Positions 1 to 8,959 of a stretch of 64,000 nt of DNA are shown here, one piece after another (positions within the stretch are counted from its first letter, which is position 1; every line of letters begins with the position of its first letter). Below the pieces are notes generated by a model that worked only from the letters and a program-made list of their open reading frames with translations, did no database searches and was not told where the DNA came from. The stretch is from JAWPMT01 sp965242775. GTDB lineage: Bacteria; Bacteroidota; Bacteroidia; Cytophagales; Cyclobacteriaceae. The position numbers and the translations under genes were made by a program. The stretch spans positions 434,001 to 498,000 of the forward strand of contig CBDETI010000005.1 of assembly GCA_965242775.1 (NCBI GenBank). Direction: 5' to 3'.

Positions 1-28
1 TAATCAATTAAATAGATTTAGTTAATTA

Positions 29-805
29 CTATCGCCTCCTCAAGGTAAAACGGTAAACATAGGTGAAAATAGAAGTGTCGATCGTGAACGAGCCAGTGCT
101 TTCCAGCACCACTTCATTTCTCGAATTGGTGGTGACTGCATACGTTTCCACGTCGGCAATATCATCTGTAGGAACCGAGATGGTTTGATTCAAATCAGAC
201 GCGTAAGACTCCACGATCACTTTGGTACCGCCTAGACGAATGAGGGACTCCTCCGCATCGATTATCCAGGTGTCACTGAATAGTTCGCTGCTCCCGACAA
301 GTAATGCATAACTCCCATCGGCAGCGAAGGAATAGTTCTCTCCTTCTGGTGTGGTGTCCTCCAACGATTCATCGTCGATGGAGGTACTGGCGGTCATGGC
401 AGAGAGATCCCAGTCGCCCACGACAAATGCTTCTGCATCCCAGGCAAGGTCGACCGTCTGGGAGGGATTCGTCTCTGATATACTTACATCGGCGATTACA
501 TCCAGTAGCAAGGCATCCGATGATGTGATCCGCACGAAATAGCTCCCGAAGGCAATATCAACTTCAACTACACCTTGCGCGTTGCCGGTGAAAGTTTGAA
601 TCCTGTTCGTGCTGTTAGTGGCATCGGCTTCCGTGGCAAAGAACTGGATCTCAGTTCCTGCAGCTGCCTGTCCATCGGGATCATTAATAGTTACTGTTAC
701 TTGGCCATTGGTCGGTGTAGGGTCATCTTCTTCAGAACAACTTGCCGTGATCAACAGGGCAAATAGGGCTCCAAAGTACATGCTGTGTTTTGTGAAAGTG
801 CTCAT
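29..805 (-). CDS. Putative surface lipoprotein with N-terminal beta-sandwich and lipocalin-like C-terminal half
   Basis: The 258-residue protein starts with a lipoprotein-type signal: a hydrophobic segment at about residues 9-20 and ITASC ending at Cys23. An acidic and Pro/Thr linker (SEEDDPTPTN) follows. Residues 35-125 look like a small Ig-like or carboxypeptidase-regulatory beta-sandwich (valine-rich alternating strands, a G-x-Y-x-V-x-I strand near 90). From about residue 130 (GDWDL) the pattern resembles lipocalin-like domains of Bacteroidota lipoproteins. Both domain calls are by resemblance only. The ATG at 805 has an A-rich upstream stretch and no Shine-Dalgarno sequence. Function unknown; likely anchored in the outer membrane. 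The gene stands alone, with 164 non-coding bases before the next gene. Confidence 0.7.
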   Translation of the reverse strand: MSTFTKHSMYFGALFALLITASCSEEDDPTPTNGQVTVTINDPDGQAAAGTEIQFFATEADATNSTNRIQTFTGNAQGVVEVDIAFGSYFVRITSSDALLLDVIADVSISETNPSQTVDLAWDAEAFVVGDWDLSAMTASTSIDDESLEDTTPEGENYSFAADGSYALLVGSSELFSDTWIIDAEESLIRLGGTKVIVESYASDLNQTISVPTDDIADVETYAVTTNSRNEVVLESTGSFTIDTSIFTYVYRFTLRRR

Positions 806-969
806 GATTTTTCTTTTAGTACACCGTAAAATTCAATGGGCCTCGTCCCCTTTCGGCTTAATCAGGCGCATACAACCAAAATAGGGTGTCGATAGCAAGG
901 GTGCTGGCGTGAGCAGCAACGCAGGAAAGGGTAACTGTCATGGTTGAGTAACCTATCCTTGATTCCGGG

Positions 970-1902
970 CTAATCAGGTGCCTCGTCTTGCAGGTACAAT
1001 TGGCGGTTGCCATAATCAAAAGTCACGATGTATTCATCAAGAAAGTCGTTCCCTACAATGTTGTGCCCGCCTTCCTGGAAAATCATCCCCACGACATCAC
1101 GCTGTTGTTTGCTGCAAAGACCAATTGATGCGAAATTCACTCGATACAAGCCAAATTCTCCCCTACTTCCACGAGCTGTTATGGTTTCTCCCCTTTGGGC
1201 ACTGGCTAGCATTCCCATCGATCGGGCCGCTTCCGTGGAAAGACTTAGTGTTGTGCCCGCTCCTGTATCCAGCCAGGAACTGATTGGATGACCTTCGACC
1301 ATCAAGTTGTCGACACGAGGTATCAGACCACCATCCAGCGAAAAGGTACATTGAACGAAAGTTTCGGGATCTCTTGGGTTCGGATATCCAGGCGGCAATG
1401 CGTTGAAAAAAGTCAATTGCTGATTGCCATAGTCAATACGCGTAGCAAAGCGTCTCAGAAAGTCGTGGCCAAGAATGCCATGCACAGGGCGGCCCTCAAT
1501 CTTCAAATGAGCCATATCAAAAGTTAGGGCCTTTAGGTCTGTTATCACCAGTTCCTCCAACGCTAACCCCAGGGTCATTCGCCGGTATGGGTTTTGGTCC
1601 TTACCAAAGCCTGCGACAAACCCTTCTATCTCACCAAACTTGAGACCAAGCTCCTTGGCGACCGACAAGTCCAGGCCTGAAGGGTGCACTCCGGTATCGA
1701 GGACAAAATCAAATGGCCCTTTTCCATCGATGGTGGCGCTGACAATGATTTTCTTCTTGAAATATTCGAACGGTACGACCCAGTGCTTCTTTACAGATTC
1801 AGTTTGCTTTGGCCGACTGGAGCAGGCCAAAGACACAGTAAGAAGTAGTACCATTCCAATCAGCGGAACCAGGCTTTGCAAGGAAATTTTCGAATAGCGC
1901 AT
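970..1902 (-). CDS. Retropepsin-like aspartic protease lipoprotein
   Basis: A 310-residue clan AA (retropepsin-like) protein made of two homologous halves. Each half has an aspartic-protease D-T-G motif: FVLDTG with Asp69 and SWLDTG with Asp212. Each is followed about 75-80 residues later by a G-(N/H)-D-F-L element (GHDFL near 145, GNDFL near 285) and an FDYGN/IDYGN strand. The two DTG loops suggest an active pseudo-dimer in a single chain. I chose the ATG at 1902 over the GTG at 1929 because it gives a clean lipoprotein signal (hydrophobic 9-25, LAC with Cys27) and sits just after a good -35/-7 promoter. Likely periplasmic or outer-membrane anchored. Substrate unknown. Confidence 0.8.
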   Translation of the reverse strand: MRYSKISLQSLVPLIGMVLLLTVSLACSSRPKQTESVKKHWVVPFEYFKKKIIVSATIDGKGPFDFVLDTGVHPSGLDLSVAKELGLKFGEIEGFVAGFGKDQNPYRRMTLGLALEELVITDLKALTFDMAHLKIEGRPVHGILGHDFLRRFATRIDYGNQQLTFFNALPPGYPNPRDPETFVQCTFSLDGGLIPRVDNLMVEGHPISSWLDTGAGTTLSLSTEAARSMGMLASAQRGETITARGSRGEFGLYRVNFASIGLCSKQQRDVVGMIFQEGGHNIVGNDFLDEYIVTFDYGNRQLYLQDEAPD

Positions 1903-1905
1903 GGT

Positions 1906-1936
1906 AAAAGCTATTTGCTCCGTCACCACTATTCAA
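1906..1936 (-). promoter_or_regulatory. Bacteroidota-type promoter of the aspartic protease gene
   Basis: On the minus strand a TTG (1936-1934) is followed after 20 bases by TAGCTTTT (1913-1906), close to the Bacteroidota TTG-N19/21-TAnnTTTG consensus. Only three bases (ACC) separate the -7 box from the ATG at 1902, so transcription would begin at or next to the start codon. Not experimentally shown. Confidence 0.5.
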
Positions 1937-1985
1937 TACTGAAAGGCTTAAGGATTTGTTAGGTTTTATTTAGGTGGCCTGGCAC

Positions 1986-4439
1986 TTACTCCGTCCTTAT
2001 GGCATCTATTGGATTGTTGATCCCGGATTTCAGCGATTGTACGATTATCAATACCGCCGATACGACGGCCACCAGGCAGGCGGCGACAATGAAACTTGTG
2101 GGTGAGATAGCGACCCGCATCGGATATTGCCGCAGCCATGAATCCACCACGAAATACGACACCAGCCAGGATGTCGCCACGGCAAATAGGATGACTAACA
2201 AATAGGATTTGCTCAAAACCAAAAGAAGCTGTTGAATACTCGCTCCAAGCACCTTTCTTATACCGATTTCTTTGGTTCTCTGGTTTATCGTAAACGCGAG
2301 CGTACCAATCAACCCGAGCAATGAGATCATGATGGCGACGAGCGTAAAGAACTTCAAAAGGTCGAATGCCCTCCTATCCGATTGATAGTGGTTCATGTAT
2401 TTCTGATCAATGTCGCTATACTCAATTTGCAAACCCGGGAAATGAGCTCTCCAGGTTTTTTCAATAGCCTTCTGCACCTGCTGCAGTGAGGCAGAAGCCT
2501 CTAGCCTCAGGGAGTTATAGGCTGAGCCAGTATAAATACGGTGGTCAGGGAGGTAGTGAAAGGCGATGGGATCAATTGCGTATTTCAAACCACGTTGAAA
2601 ATGATCATCCACCACTCCAATGATAGTAAATGGATACTCCGATCGTCCGGCATACAAAAAGGTCTTATTCAAAGCATCCTGTGCATGTTCGAAACCCAGC
2701 GATCGGGCGCCTTGCCGATTAACGATCACAGCCCGGCTATTTTGGGCCTTATTTGCTGTGAAATCTGACCCGGCCACAACCTGTAGTCCATACAGTTTGA
2801 TAAAATTTTCGTCAATAGCAAAATGGTGAAATTTAACAGTGGTCAACTGTCCTCGCACTTTTCCCCCGCTTGTCCAGCCTACTTCCTCTGACGGGACATG
2901 AGATGACAGTGCCGTGGATCGAACGCCACCCACGTTGGCTACTTCGTTAGCAAAAGCATCGATTTTTTTAAAGAAAAGACTATCACCCCGTGTTCTCCGG
3001 AGCTTAATAGCCAGGGTGTTTTCGTGCTTGAACCCGGGATCGGTTTGGTGCAAAAGGGCTGTTTGCTGGAAGCTCACTATGGTAAAGATGAACAGGCTGA
3101 TCCCCACGGTATATTGAAAAAACAGAATGCCCTTTCTTACGTGAAATGTAGACCCTCCAGGCGTATCAACCCCTTTTAAGGAGGCTACCAGGTCGGGTTT
3201 TGTAACCAGGAAATACTGATAACTGCCACACAAAGTAGCAGCGACCACAATTACGCCTGCGGCTGCCATGAAAAATGGAGGTGACCAAAGGATCAAAATC
3301 GGAATGGTCTTGCCCGTAAGTGCCGGCAGGTAATTCCATATGACAACCAGGATGCCTATGGCCAGGGCAAACGTAACCACCAGGTGAAGCATTGATTCCA
3401 GAACAAGAGCGCGCAGTAGTTGCCACCTGCTGCTGCCTAGGATCCTTCTAAGCCCAGTCTCTTTGATCCGTGAGAGACTCATCGATGAGGTAATGCCAAC
3501 ATAGTTGACTATGGCCAGAATTATGAGCAAAATGCCAGTCAGCGCCATAAACCGTACCATAGTACCATTACCTTTTCGCTCCATCTCTCCCCGAACATCC
3601 GAATCCAAATAGACATCCTTCAAAGGGAAAAGCGTATAGGTGAGACCTCCATTGATTCGTTCGTCAGTGGCTTTTGTATGTGGCTTGGTAATGGATAGAA
3701 TCTCTTCGTTTAGCACGTCGATATCCCTTTCGCCGTTCAATAGCACGTAGTTGTAGTGACTGTACCAGCCCCAATCTGTCCTTATATTTTCACGAGTCCA
3801 GTCCAGAATTTCCAAGGTGGAAAAAGACAGTAAAATTTCAAACGAGAAGTGCGTATTGACCGGAACGTCTTGAAAAACCCCCTGTATTAGATAGGTTTCC
3901 GCTTCTGTTAGCTGGAACGTTTTTCCTAGCGCATTTTCTACCGAGCCAAAAGCCTTAATGGCAAAACGCTCACTCACTACCGCCATTAATGGCGCCAGAA
4001 GAATTTTTTCAGCGCTTCCTGCAAGTAATGGAAAACCAAACATCCTCAGGAAACTAGAGTCGGCATGATAAATTTTATCTTCAGGATAAATATGCGTTCG
4101 GCCATTCGCATCACGTATCTGAATGGTGCTTCCCGATCTTGGGTACAATCTGGCAAAGTCCTCAACACCTTCTAATTGATCGAAGAGCAATGGACCAATT
4201 ACCGGGGTACTATTGGCGTTTACGGATTCGAGAGTTCCATTCTTATGGATCGTGAAATGCACACGATGGAGGTCATTGGCGCGAGAGTGTTGCTTATCAA
4301 AACTATTTTCAAAACTCACATAGCCATAAATAAACGTGGCTGTAGAAATGGCGGTGACAAGACCCAGTCCGGCGAGCAAATAGAAATGCGCTTTTCTGGA
4401 AATCAGCCGAAGGAAAAGTCTGATGGTGCGGGTACCCAT
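1986..4439 (-). CDS. ABC transporter permease, MacB/FtsX type, ATPase-less
   Basis: An 817-residue inner-membrane permease of the duplicated MacB/FtsX layout seen in Bacteroidota. An N-terminal transmembrane helix (about 17-42) is followed by a periplasmic MacB-PCD-like domain (about 45-290). Then come an FtsX domain with three helices (about 295-425, containing SRIKETGLRRILGSS), a further helix at about 438-460, a second periplasmic domain, and a C-terminal FtsX domain (about 695-810, containing QRTKEIGIRKVLGAS). No ATP-binding protein is encoded beside it. It lies 49 bp downstream of a membrane AraC regulator on the same strand and may be controlled by it. Family members move lipids, peptides or signals across the envelope; the substrate here cannot be read from sequence. 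Confidence 0.88.
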   Translation of the reverse strand: MGTRTIRLFLRLISRKAHFYLLAGLGLVTAISTATFIYGYVSFENSFDKQHSRANDLHRVHFTIHKNGTLESVNANSTPVIGPLLFDQLEGVEDFARLYPRSGSTIQIRDANGRTHIYPEDKIYHADSSFLRMFGFPLLAGSAEKILLAPLMAVVSERFAIKAFGSVENALGKTFQLTEAETYLIQGVFQDVPVNTHFSFEILLSFSTLEILDWTRENIRTDWGWYSHYNYVLLNGERDIDVLNEEILSITKPHTKATDERINGGLTYTLFPLKDVYLDSDVRGEMERKGNGTMVRFMALTGILLIILAIVNYVGITSSMSLSRIKETGLRRILGSSRWQLLRALVLESMLHLVVTFALAIGILVVIWNYLPALTGKTIPILILWSPPFFMAAAGVIVVAATLCGSYQYFLVTKPDLVASLKGVDTPGGSTFHVRKGILFFQYTVGISLFIFTIVSFQQTALLHQTDPGFKHENTLAIKLRRTRGDSLFFKKIDAFANEVANVGGVRSTALSSHVPSEEVGWTSGGKVRGQLTTVKFHHFAIDENFIKLYGLQVVAGSDFTANKAQNSRAVIVNRQGARSLGFEHAQDALNKTFLYAGRSEYPFTIIGVVDDHFQRGLKYAIDPIAFHYLPDHRIYTGSAYNSLRLEASASLQQVQKAIEKTWRAHFPGLQIEYSDIDQKYMNHYQSDRRAFDLLKFFTLVAIMISLLGLIGTLAFTINQRTKEIGIRKVLGASIQQLLLVLSKSYLLVILFAVATSWLVSYFVVDSWLRQYPMRVAISPTSFIVAACLVAVVSAVLIIVQSLKSGINNPIDAIRTE

Positions 4440-4488
4440 AGGTTGTAGCTTTTGGCATCATTTTACGATGCTTGGCAGGCCCGAGGGT

Positions 4489-5553
4489 TCAATTCGTAAA
4501 TTGTGGCTTATTTGTACGCGTCAATTTCCGGAACTCTGTCGGTGTGCAGTTTGTATGTTGCTTGAAAACGCGAATGAAGTTGTTTTTGCTGGCAAAGCCT
4601 GAATCCAGCGCAATGGCATAGATTTTATCGTCCCTATCATTCAACAATCGCTTGGCTTCCTCAATTCTTAGCTGATTAATGTATTGCGTGAAACTGGTTT
4701 TCAAGATGTCGTTGAATACACGGGAGATGTAACTTTCATTGGATCCCAGTGCAGTGGAAAGATTGCTCTGGTTGAACCCTTTAACCAGGTATGGCTTGGT
4801 GGTTGTCAGGTACGATTGTACTTTTTGCGCCAGCACCCGTAGCTCCTCACGATTAATATCTGACCTTATATCGAAAGACCTGGGCTGCCTTAGCAAGGTA
4901 TAAGCTAAGAAATTGATCATTACGCCCAAGCCTGTAATGAATAGGAATCGGCTTAACCCAATATCCGTATTACCCACCAGGCCATAAACGATCGCAAGGC
5001 CAAAAAGAGAAACAAGTAGCAGGAATCCCTGGTGTAGTGCATTGGTCGAGTACTGGCCAACGGGTTGGCCCCTTTGAGCTTGAACCCGCTTTCTTGTGAG
5101 TAGGATGTAGCTTAGTAAATGTAGAAAGGTGCCTACGAGGTATAAATTGCGTTGAACAGATCCCCCATCTGAGCCGGCCACTTGCAGTTTTTCAACCCCC
5201 GACAATAGGTAGAATGGCAGAAGCAGCACCAGGACGAGAGCAAATGGTATGGCATGCATAACGTCCATCGGCCTGAACGACGCTCCCATCCTGTAGGAAG
5301 CCCACAGAAAGTATAAGGGTCCAATCAGCGTCATCAAAGGTATCTTCATGGCTATTAAGTGAGGAAACCTGGCTTCAAAACCACTATAAGAGACGAAATA
5401 CTCGACCAGTATGAGAGACAAGACCACAAGCAATGATGAATAAGTGAGGATGAGGCGGTTTTTCCTACGTGTCAGTAGCACCAGACTGGCAAGCGCTAAG
5501 CCATGGAAAGCTAATCCACCTGAAAGTATGGAAAAAAAATCGTCGGCACTCAT
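4489..5553 (-). CDS. AraC-family regulator with membrane-spanning N-terminus
   Basis: 354 residues. The first ~215 form about seven hydrophobic helices (starting GLAFHGLALASLVLL), followed by a cytoplasmic AraC/XylS DNA-binding domain at about 245-345 with both helix-turn-helix units (NQSNLSTALGSNESYISRVF and IYAIALDSGFASKNNFIRVF) and the ending CTPTEFRKL. Such regulators are anchored in the inner membrane and probably sense a signal in or across it. The permease gene follows 49 bp downstream on the same strand, making it the obvious target or partner. Two more regulators of the same layout occur in this window. Confidence 0.87.
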   Translation of the reverse strand: MSADDFFSILSGGLAFHGLALASLVLLTRRKNRLILTYSSLLVVLSLILVEYFVSYSGFEARFPHLIAMKIPLMTLIGPLYFLWASYRMGASFRPMDVMHAIPFALVLVLLLPFYLLSGVEKLQVAGSDGGSVQRNLYLVGTFLHLLSYILLTRKRVQAQRGQPVGQYSTNALHQGFLLLVSLFGLAIVYGLVGNTDIGLSRFLFITGLGVMINFLAYTLLRQPRSFDIRSDINREELRVLAQKVQSYLTTTKPYLVKGFNQSNLSTALGSNESYISRVFNDILKTSFTQYINQLRIEEAKRLLNDRDDKIYAIALDSGFASKNNFIRVFKQHTNCTPTEFRKLTRTNKPQFTN

Positions 5554-5818
5554 ATTTTAGATTCCAATATGTTCGCTGAAAAAATCAATTGATTGCAATA
5601 TAAATACCTGGTTATCAATCATTTATTGCCATTTAACGAATTTTTAATTGGTTTAAAACCAGCATTATATTTTAAAGGTATTTCAAAAAGCGAAAATCGG
5701 CTGGCTTCTGCGCATTCGTGGTAATTGAGATTATCGGAAAGCAACCTCCTGAATGCCATTAGCATCTTGCTAACATAGTGCCCTTGGTCAGGCATTTTCG
5801 AAAACTCAAAATTGTAAA

Positions 5819-6244
5819 ATGAACTCAACCTTATCCATTTCAGACGTGAGCGTTCCAAGGTGGCGCCAACATGTCATGAGAGCAGTTTTCCTGCTCAATT
5901 TCATCGGCCTTGCTCCAGACAATTTATCCTCGGTCCTCTTTCCAACGGAGATGTTGGACCCTATGGTTGGCGTTGCAGTCGGTTTCTGGGCTGCTTTTTC
6001 ATTGTTGTGTCTACTAGGTGTCCGATTCCCATTGAAATTCACTCCGCTGTTGTTGATCCAGCTACTTTATAAGTCTGCGTGGCTACTTGGCACTTACTTA
6101 CCCGCCTACAGGCTCGGTGAGGTGGATGAAAACCTCCAATCGTTTTTTTGGTCAATGGCTCCGGGAGTGGCAATAGACATCCTCATTATACCTTGGAGAT
6201 ATGTTTATCGGGAGTACTTGCAGAACATTTTCCACTTTAAATGA
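5819..6244 (+). CDS. Small integral membrane protein of unknown function
   Basis: 141 residues with four probable membrane helices (about 20-40, 50-72, 78-95 and 110-128) and a short basic C-terminus (WRYVYREYLQ). I do not recognise the family. The ATG at 5819 is preceded by the A-rich TTGTAAA, as is usual for Bacteroidota starts. It is flanked by genes on the opposite strand and is transcribed alone; the 265 bp before it hold no gene that I can support. Confidence 0.6.
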   Translation: MNSTLSISDVSVPRWRQHVMRAVFLLNFIGLAPDNLSSVLFPTEMLDPMVGVAVGFWAAFSLLCLLGVRFPLKFTPLLLIQLLYKSAWLLGTYLPAYRLGEVDENLQSFFWSMAPGVAIDILIIPWRYVYREYLQNIFHFK

Positions 6245-6307
6245 TGCGTTGTTGCCTGTGTGTATCCGAAGGCTCGCGGGCAACATTTTCTTCATGGTAT
6301 TAAGTAC

Positions 6308-7438
6308 TTATAGCGCTGGTACTTCGGCATGGGTCAAGTTCCATTCCCTTAATAGGGACAATTCTCTTTCCCTGGTCATTCCGTTGAATGGTCGGCTTTT
6401 GTCGAGTCCAGGATCCGTCGCTGGCATTTTTACCTCATCATACCAATTCAGGGCACCTTCGAAAGTCTGTTCTATTGGGGTGAAAGTTAAACCCGCTTTG
6501 ATGGCCTTTTCGGAACTCATCGTATGCCTGCCTGGGCGTCTGGCTTGTGGTTCCCAAATTGGCAAGTCAATGACGGGTCGGATTTCTCTTTCCTTTAAAA
6601 AAGCCGTACTCACCCAGACCAGGTTGGCTTTGTAACCATAATGTGCGTTTACCTTGTCCAGAAACTCATCCCACTTCAGCGGCGATTCACGAGGGCCGAT
6701 CGTGTTAAATGTTCCCCTTTCCCCATGGGACAAGGCGTTTATCGTGAAATTGGCCACGTCGTTGACATCAATGTACTGAACAGGATCATTTCCATCGCCC
6801 GGAGCCAGCACATCTCCTCCATTCCGTAATCTCCAAAGCCAATATACCAGGGTCCAACTTTCATCGCGTTCGCCATGGATGCCAGGAGGTCTGGTAATTA
6901 GGTGGTCTGTCGGAAAAGCGGCCTTCACAGCTTGCTCGCAAAGCACTTTTGACTGATAGTAGGACATGCCTTCCTCATAGGTGCTCACCTGATGTACCGG
7001 CGACGCTTCTGTAATCCCTGGTACGGTTTTATCAGAGTATACCGCGATAGACGAAGTAAAGCCATATACTTTCACACGGCCTTTCAAAAGTTTAGCGGTC
7101 CTTTCAACCATTCTGGGATCGGCTGGCCATGTGTCCAATACAAAGTCCCAGGTTCTCCCATTTTGTAGCGCTTTCAAGTTTTCGTTTCCTATGGACCGAT
7201 CCCCTATTAGCTTTTCAAGCTCCGGAAACAAGTCCGGGTTGGTCACACCGCGATTAAACAAGGTGACTTTGAAGCCCGCATTCGTGGCTGCCTTGGCAAT
7301 AGCTGGTCCCAAATAATTGGTTCCTCCTAATATCAGTAAGGTGGGTGAAGTGCTTTTTAGAGCACATCTCGTCAGGGGAAGCCCTGCAGCCATCAACGCC
7401 GAATAGCCTATTGAACCTAAAAATTTCCTTCTTTCCAT
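6308..7438 (-). CDS. NAD-dependent epimerase/dehydratase-like protein with Tat-like signal
   Basis: 376 residues. The N-terminus MERRKFLGSIG followed by a short hydrophobic stretch resembles a twin-arginine signal, suggesting export in folded form with its cofactor. From about residue 33 a Rossmann fold begins (LLILGGTNYLG, the G-x-x-G-x-x-G dinucleotide loop). Residues around 165-170 (YYQSK) give the YxxxK catalytic pair of extended short-chain dehydrogenases. RPPGIHGERD near 190 matches the RPxxxYGP region of NAD-dependent epimerases. Exported members of this group are common in Bacteroidota; the substrate is unknown, probably a sugar derivative. Single gene, preceded by 269 bp without a supportable gene. 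Confidence 0.78.
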   Translation of the reverse strand: MERRKFLGSIGYSALMAAGLPLTRCALKSTSPTLLILGGTNYLGPAIAKAATNAGFKVTLFNRGVTNPDLFPELEKLIGDRSIGNENLKALQNGRTWDFVLDTWPADPRMVERTAKLLKGRVKVYGFTSSIAVYSDKTVPGITEASPVHQVSTYEEGMSYYQSKVLCEQAVKAAFPTDHLITRPPGIHGERDESWTLVYWLWRLRNGGDVLAPGDGNDPVQYIDVNDVANFTINALSHGERGTFNTIGPRESPLKWDEFLDKVNAHYGYKANLVWVSTAFLKEREIRPVIDLPIWEPQARRPGRHTMSSEKAIKAGLTFTPIEQTFEGALNWYDEVKMPATDPGLDKSRPFNGMTRERELSLLREWNLTHAEVPAL

Positions 7439-7707
7439 TTAGTTGGCTTGCCTTTGTGGCATTATCAAATACAGAAACGAAAGAGTCCACTCGCCAGGGG
7501 TGTGCCCAATCCCTAACATTCACGAATGGTTGGCAACAGGTTTTGCTGATGTTGACAAATAGCAGGCTTCGCTAAACGTACTAATGATTATTCCTGACCA
7601 AGTCATTCTTACTGATCCGATGGCCAGGGTTAAGCCGGAAAGACAAAGAAAGTTGGGCCCAGCCCTCTACTAAAGCCGAGCCCGCTAGCAAATGTTGTTT
7701 GAGGTTT

Positions 7708-8811
7708 TTAAGAACGTTCCAGTACCAGCTTATTTTGTAAGTACAGGTAGCGCGCATAATTTTCGCCAGGACTCCCGATAGCCAGTTCGTACGCTTTTTT
7801 GAAGCTCTCAGTAGCTTTTTGCTGATTTCCTACCTTCAGGTAATATTCCCCTAAGGCAAAGAAATTGGCCCTATTATCAGGATCGCGTTCAATTTGTTGA
7901 GTAAGCAGCTCCAGCGCCTGATCTTGCTTACCCCGTACCAAGAGTTTGTTGAGTGCATAGTAGTAAATATTGAAGCCACTGGCTCCACTAAGTGCTTCCT
8001 GCACCAGCGCTTTTCCTTCTTTTTCCTGGCCCTGTTTCTGAAGTAGCTCCCCTTTCAGAACTTTGTAATTAAAGGTATAGGCCTGTTTCCTCGCCTCTCC
8101 TTCCAAATCATCAATTTTTGGCAATGACTTCTCAAGATACTCCAGCGCCAGGTTGGTAGCTGCTGGATCTCTTTCCAAGGTTCGGATCGCCATATCCTGC
8201 CACTGTGCAGCGGTCTTTTCCTGTTCCTTTTGTAAATCGGACAATATATTATTCAGTGAATTTGTAGCAACCTGAAATTGTACCGCAGTTTCCTCCCAAC
8301 GTAGCTGAATGTCTACTGACTCAACCTGCGGATTGACGAAATCGTAGCTCAGCCATTCCTGAAACGGCATGCTTGTTGTTTTTACTGGTACCCTAATAAT
8401 ATCATTGGCTTTATCGTAATTGAAAGCACCCCAGCTTTTGCCTGAAGAGAAGATCAGGGTCCATTGCCGTTCTGCCACCAACACCAGAAACCCATAGGAT
8501 CCTGCCGGAAGGTCTGTACCGTTAATGGTCACATCGTGACTGAATTCGATCGTTGTGCGCTGATTGGAACCAGCTCTCCATGGATATTCCAGGCCATCTA
8601 CGACAAAATCGTACGGAACGATCCCTCCAAATATCTTTCGGTCCCTGACGGAGGGGCTATGGTACTTAATAGTAATGTTACATTGGCCGATGTTAGCAAT
8701 ACTAGTGCGCGATTGGCTCACCAGCGTCTTCCCCCCTACATCCTGGCTGTTGGCAGAAGCAGCCAGCAGCAAGAGCAGCGTCAGGCCCCAGAGTGTTCGT
8801 GAACTTTTCAT
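7708..8811 (-). CDS. Secreted DUF2911 protein with TPR repeats
   Basis: 367 residues with a Sec signal peptide (hydrophobic 8-21, ASANSQ cleavage region). Residues 25-170 match the pattern of DUF2911: the start of the domain, then YHSPSVRDRKIFGG, VPYDFVVDGLEYPWRAGSNQ and LPAGSYGFLV are recognisable. From about 190 the protein is alpha-helical, with tetratricopeptide-like repeats in the C-terminal 150 residues (for example NRANFFALGEYYLKVGNQQK followed by ATESFKKAYELA). Probably periplasmic. No enzymatic role is known for DUF2911. The ATG at 8811 is preceded by ACTAA. Confidence 0.82.
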   Translation of the reverse strand: MKSSRTLWGLTLLLLLAASANSQDVGGKTLVSQSRTSIANIGQCNITIKYHSPSVRDRKIFGGIVPYDFVVDGLEYPWRAGSNQRTTIEFSHDVTINGTDLPAGSYGFLVLVAERQWTLIFSSGKSWGAFNYDKANDIIRVPVKTTSMPFQEWLSYDFVNPQVESVDIQLRWEETAVQFQVATNSLNNILSDLQKEQEKTAAQWQDMAIRTLERDPAATNLALEYLEKSLPKIDDLEGEARKQAYTFNYKVLKGELLQKQGQEKEGKALVQEALSGASGFNIYYYALNKLLVRGKQDQALELLTQQIERDPDNRANFFALGEYYLKVGNQQKATESFKKAYELAIGSPGENYARYLYLQNKLVLERS

Positions 8812-8959
8812 TTAGTCTTGAGTTTTCACCGAAGGTAAGGGACAGAAAAGGGTAGCATCGTTGCAATCGGGTTCAATGCTGTTCAAAGTCATTCAATGCT
8901 GACCATCTGCTAACATGGAGGTTCACTCCCTGGAGAAAGCTGGAATATTTCTGATGCAA

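Noticed and set aside
4455..4471. GCATC-N7-GATGC inverted repeat between the AraC gene and the permease
   Set aside because: Short stem without a T-run; could be chance.
5619..5858. 79-residue minus-strand frame upstream of the small membrane protein gene
   Set aside because: No recognisable domain, overlaps the start of a better-supported gene on the other strand, and has an irregular composition.
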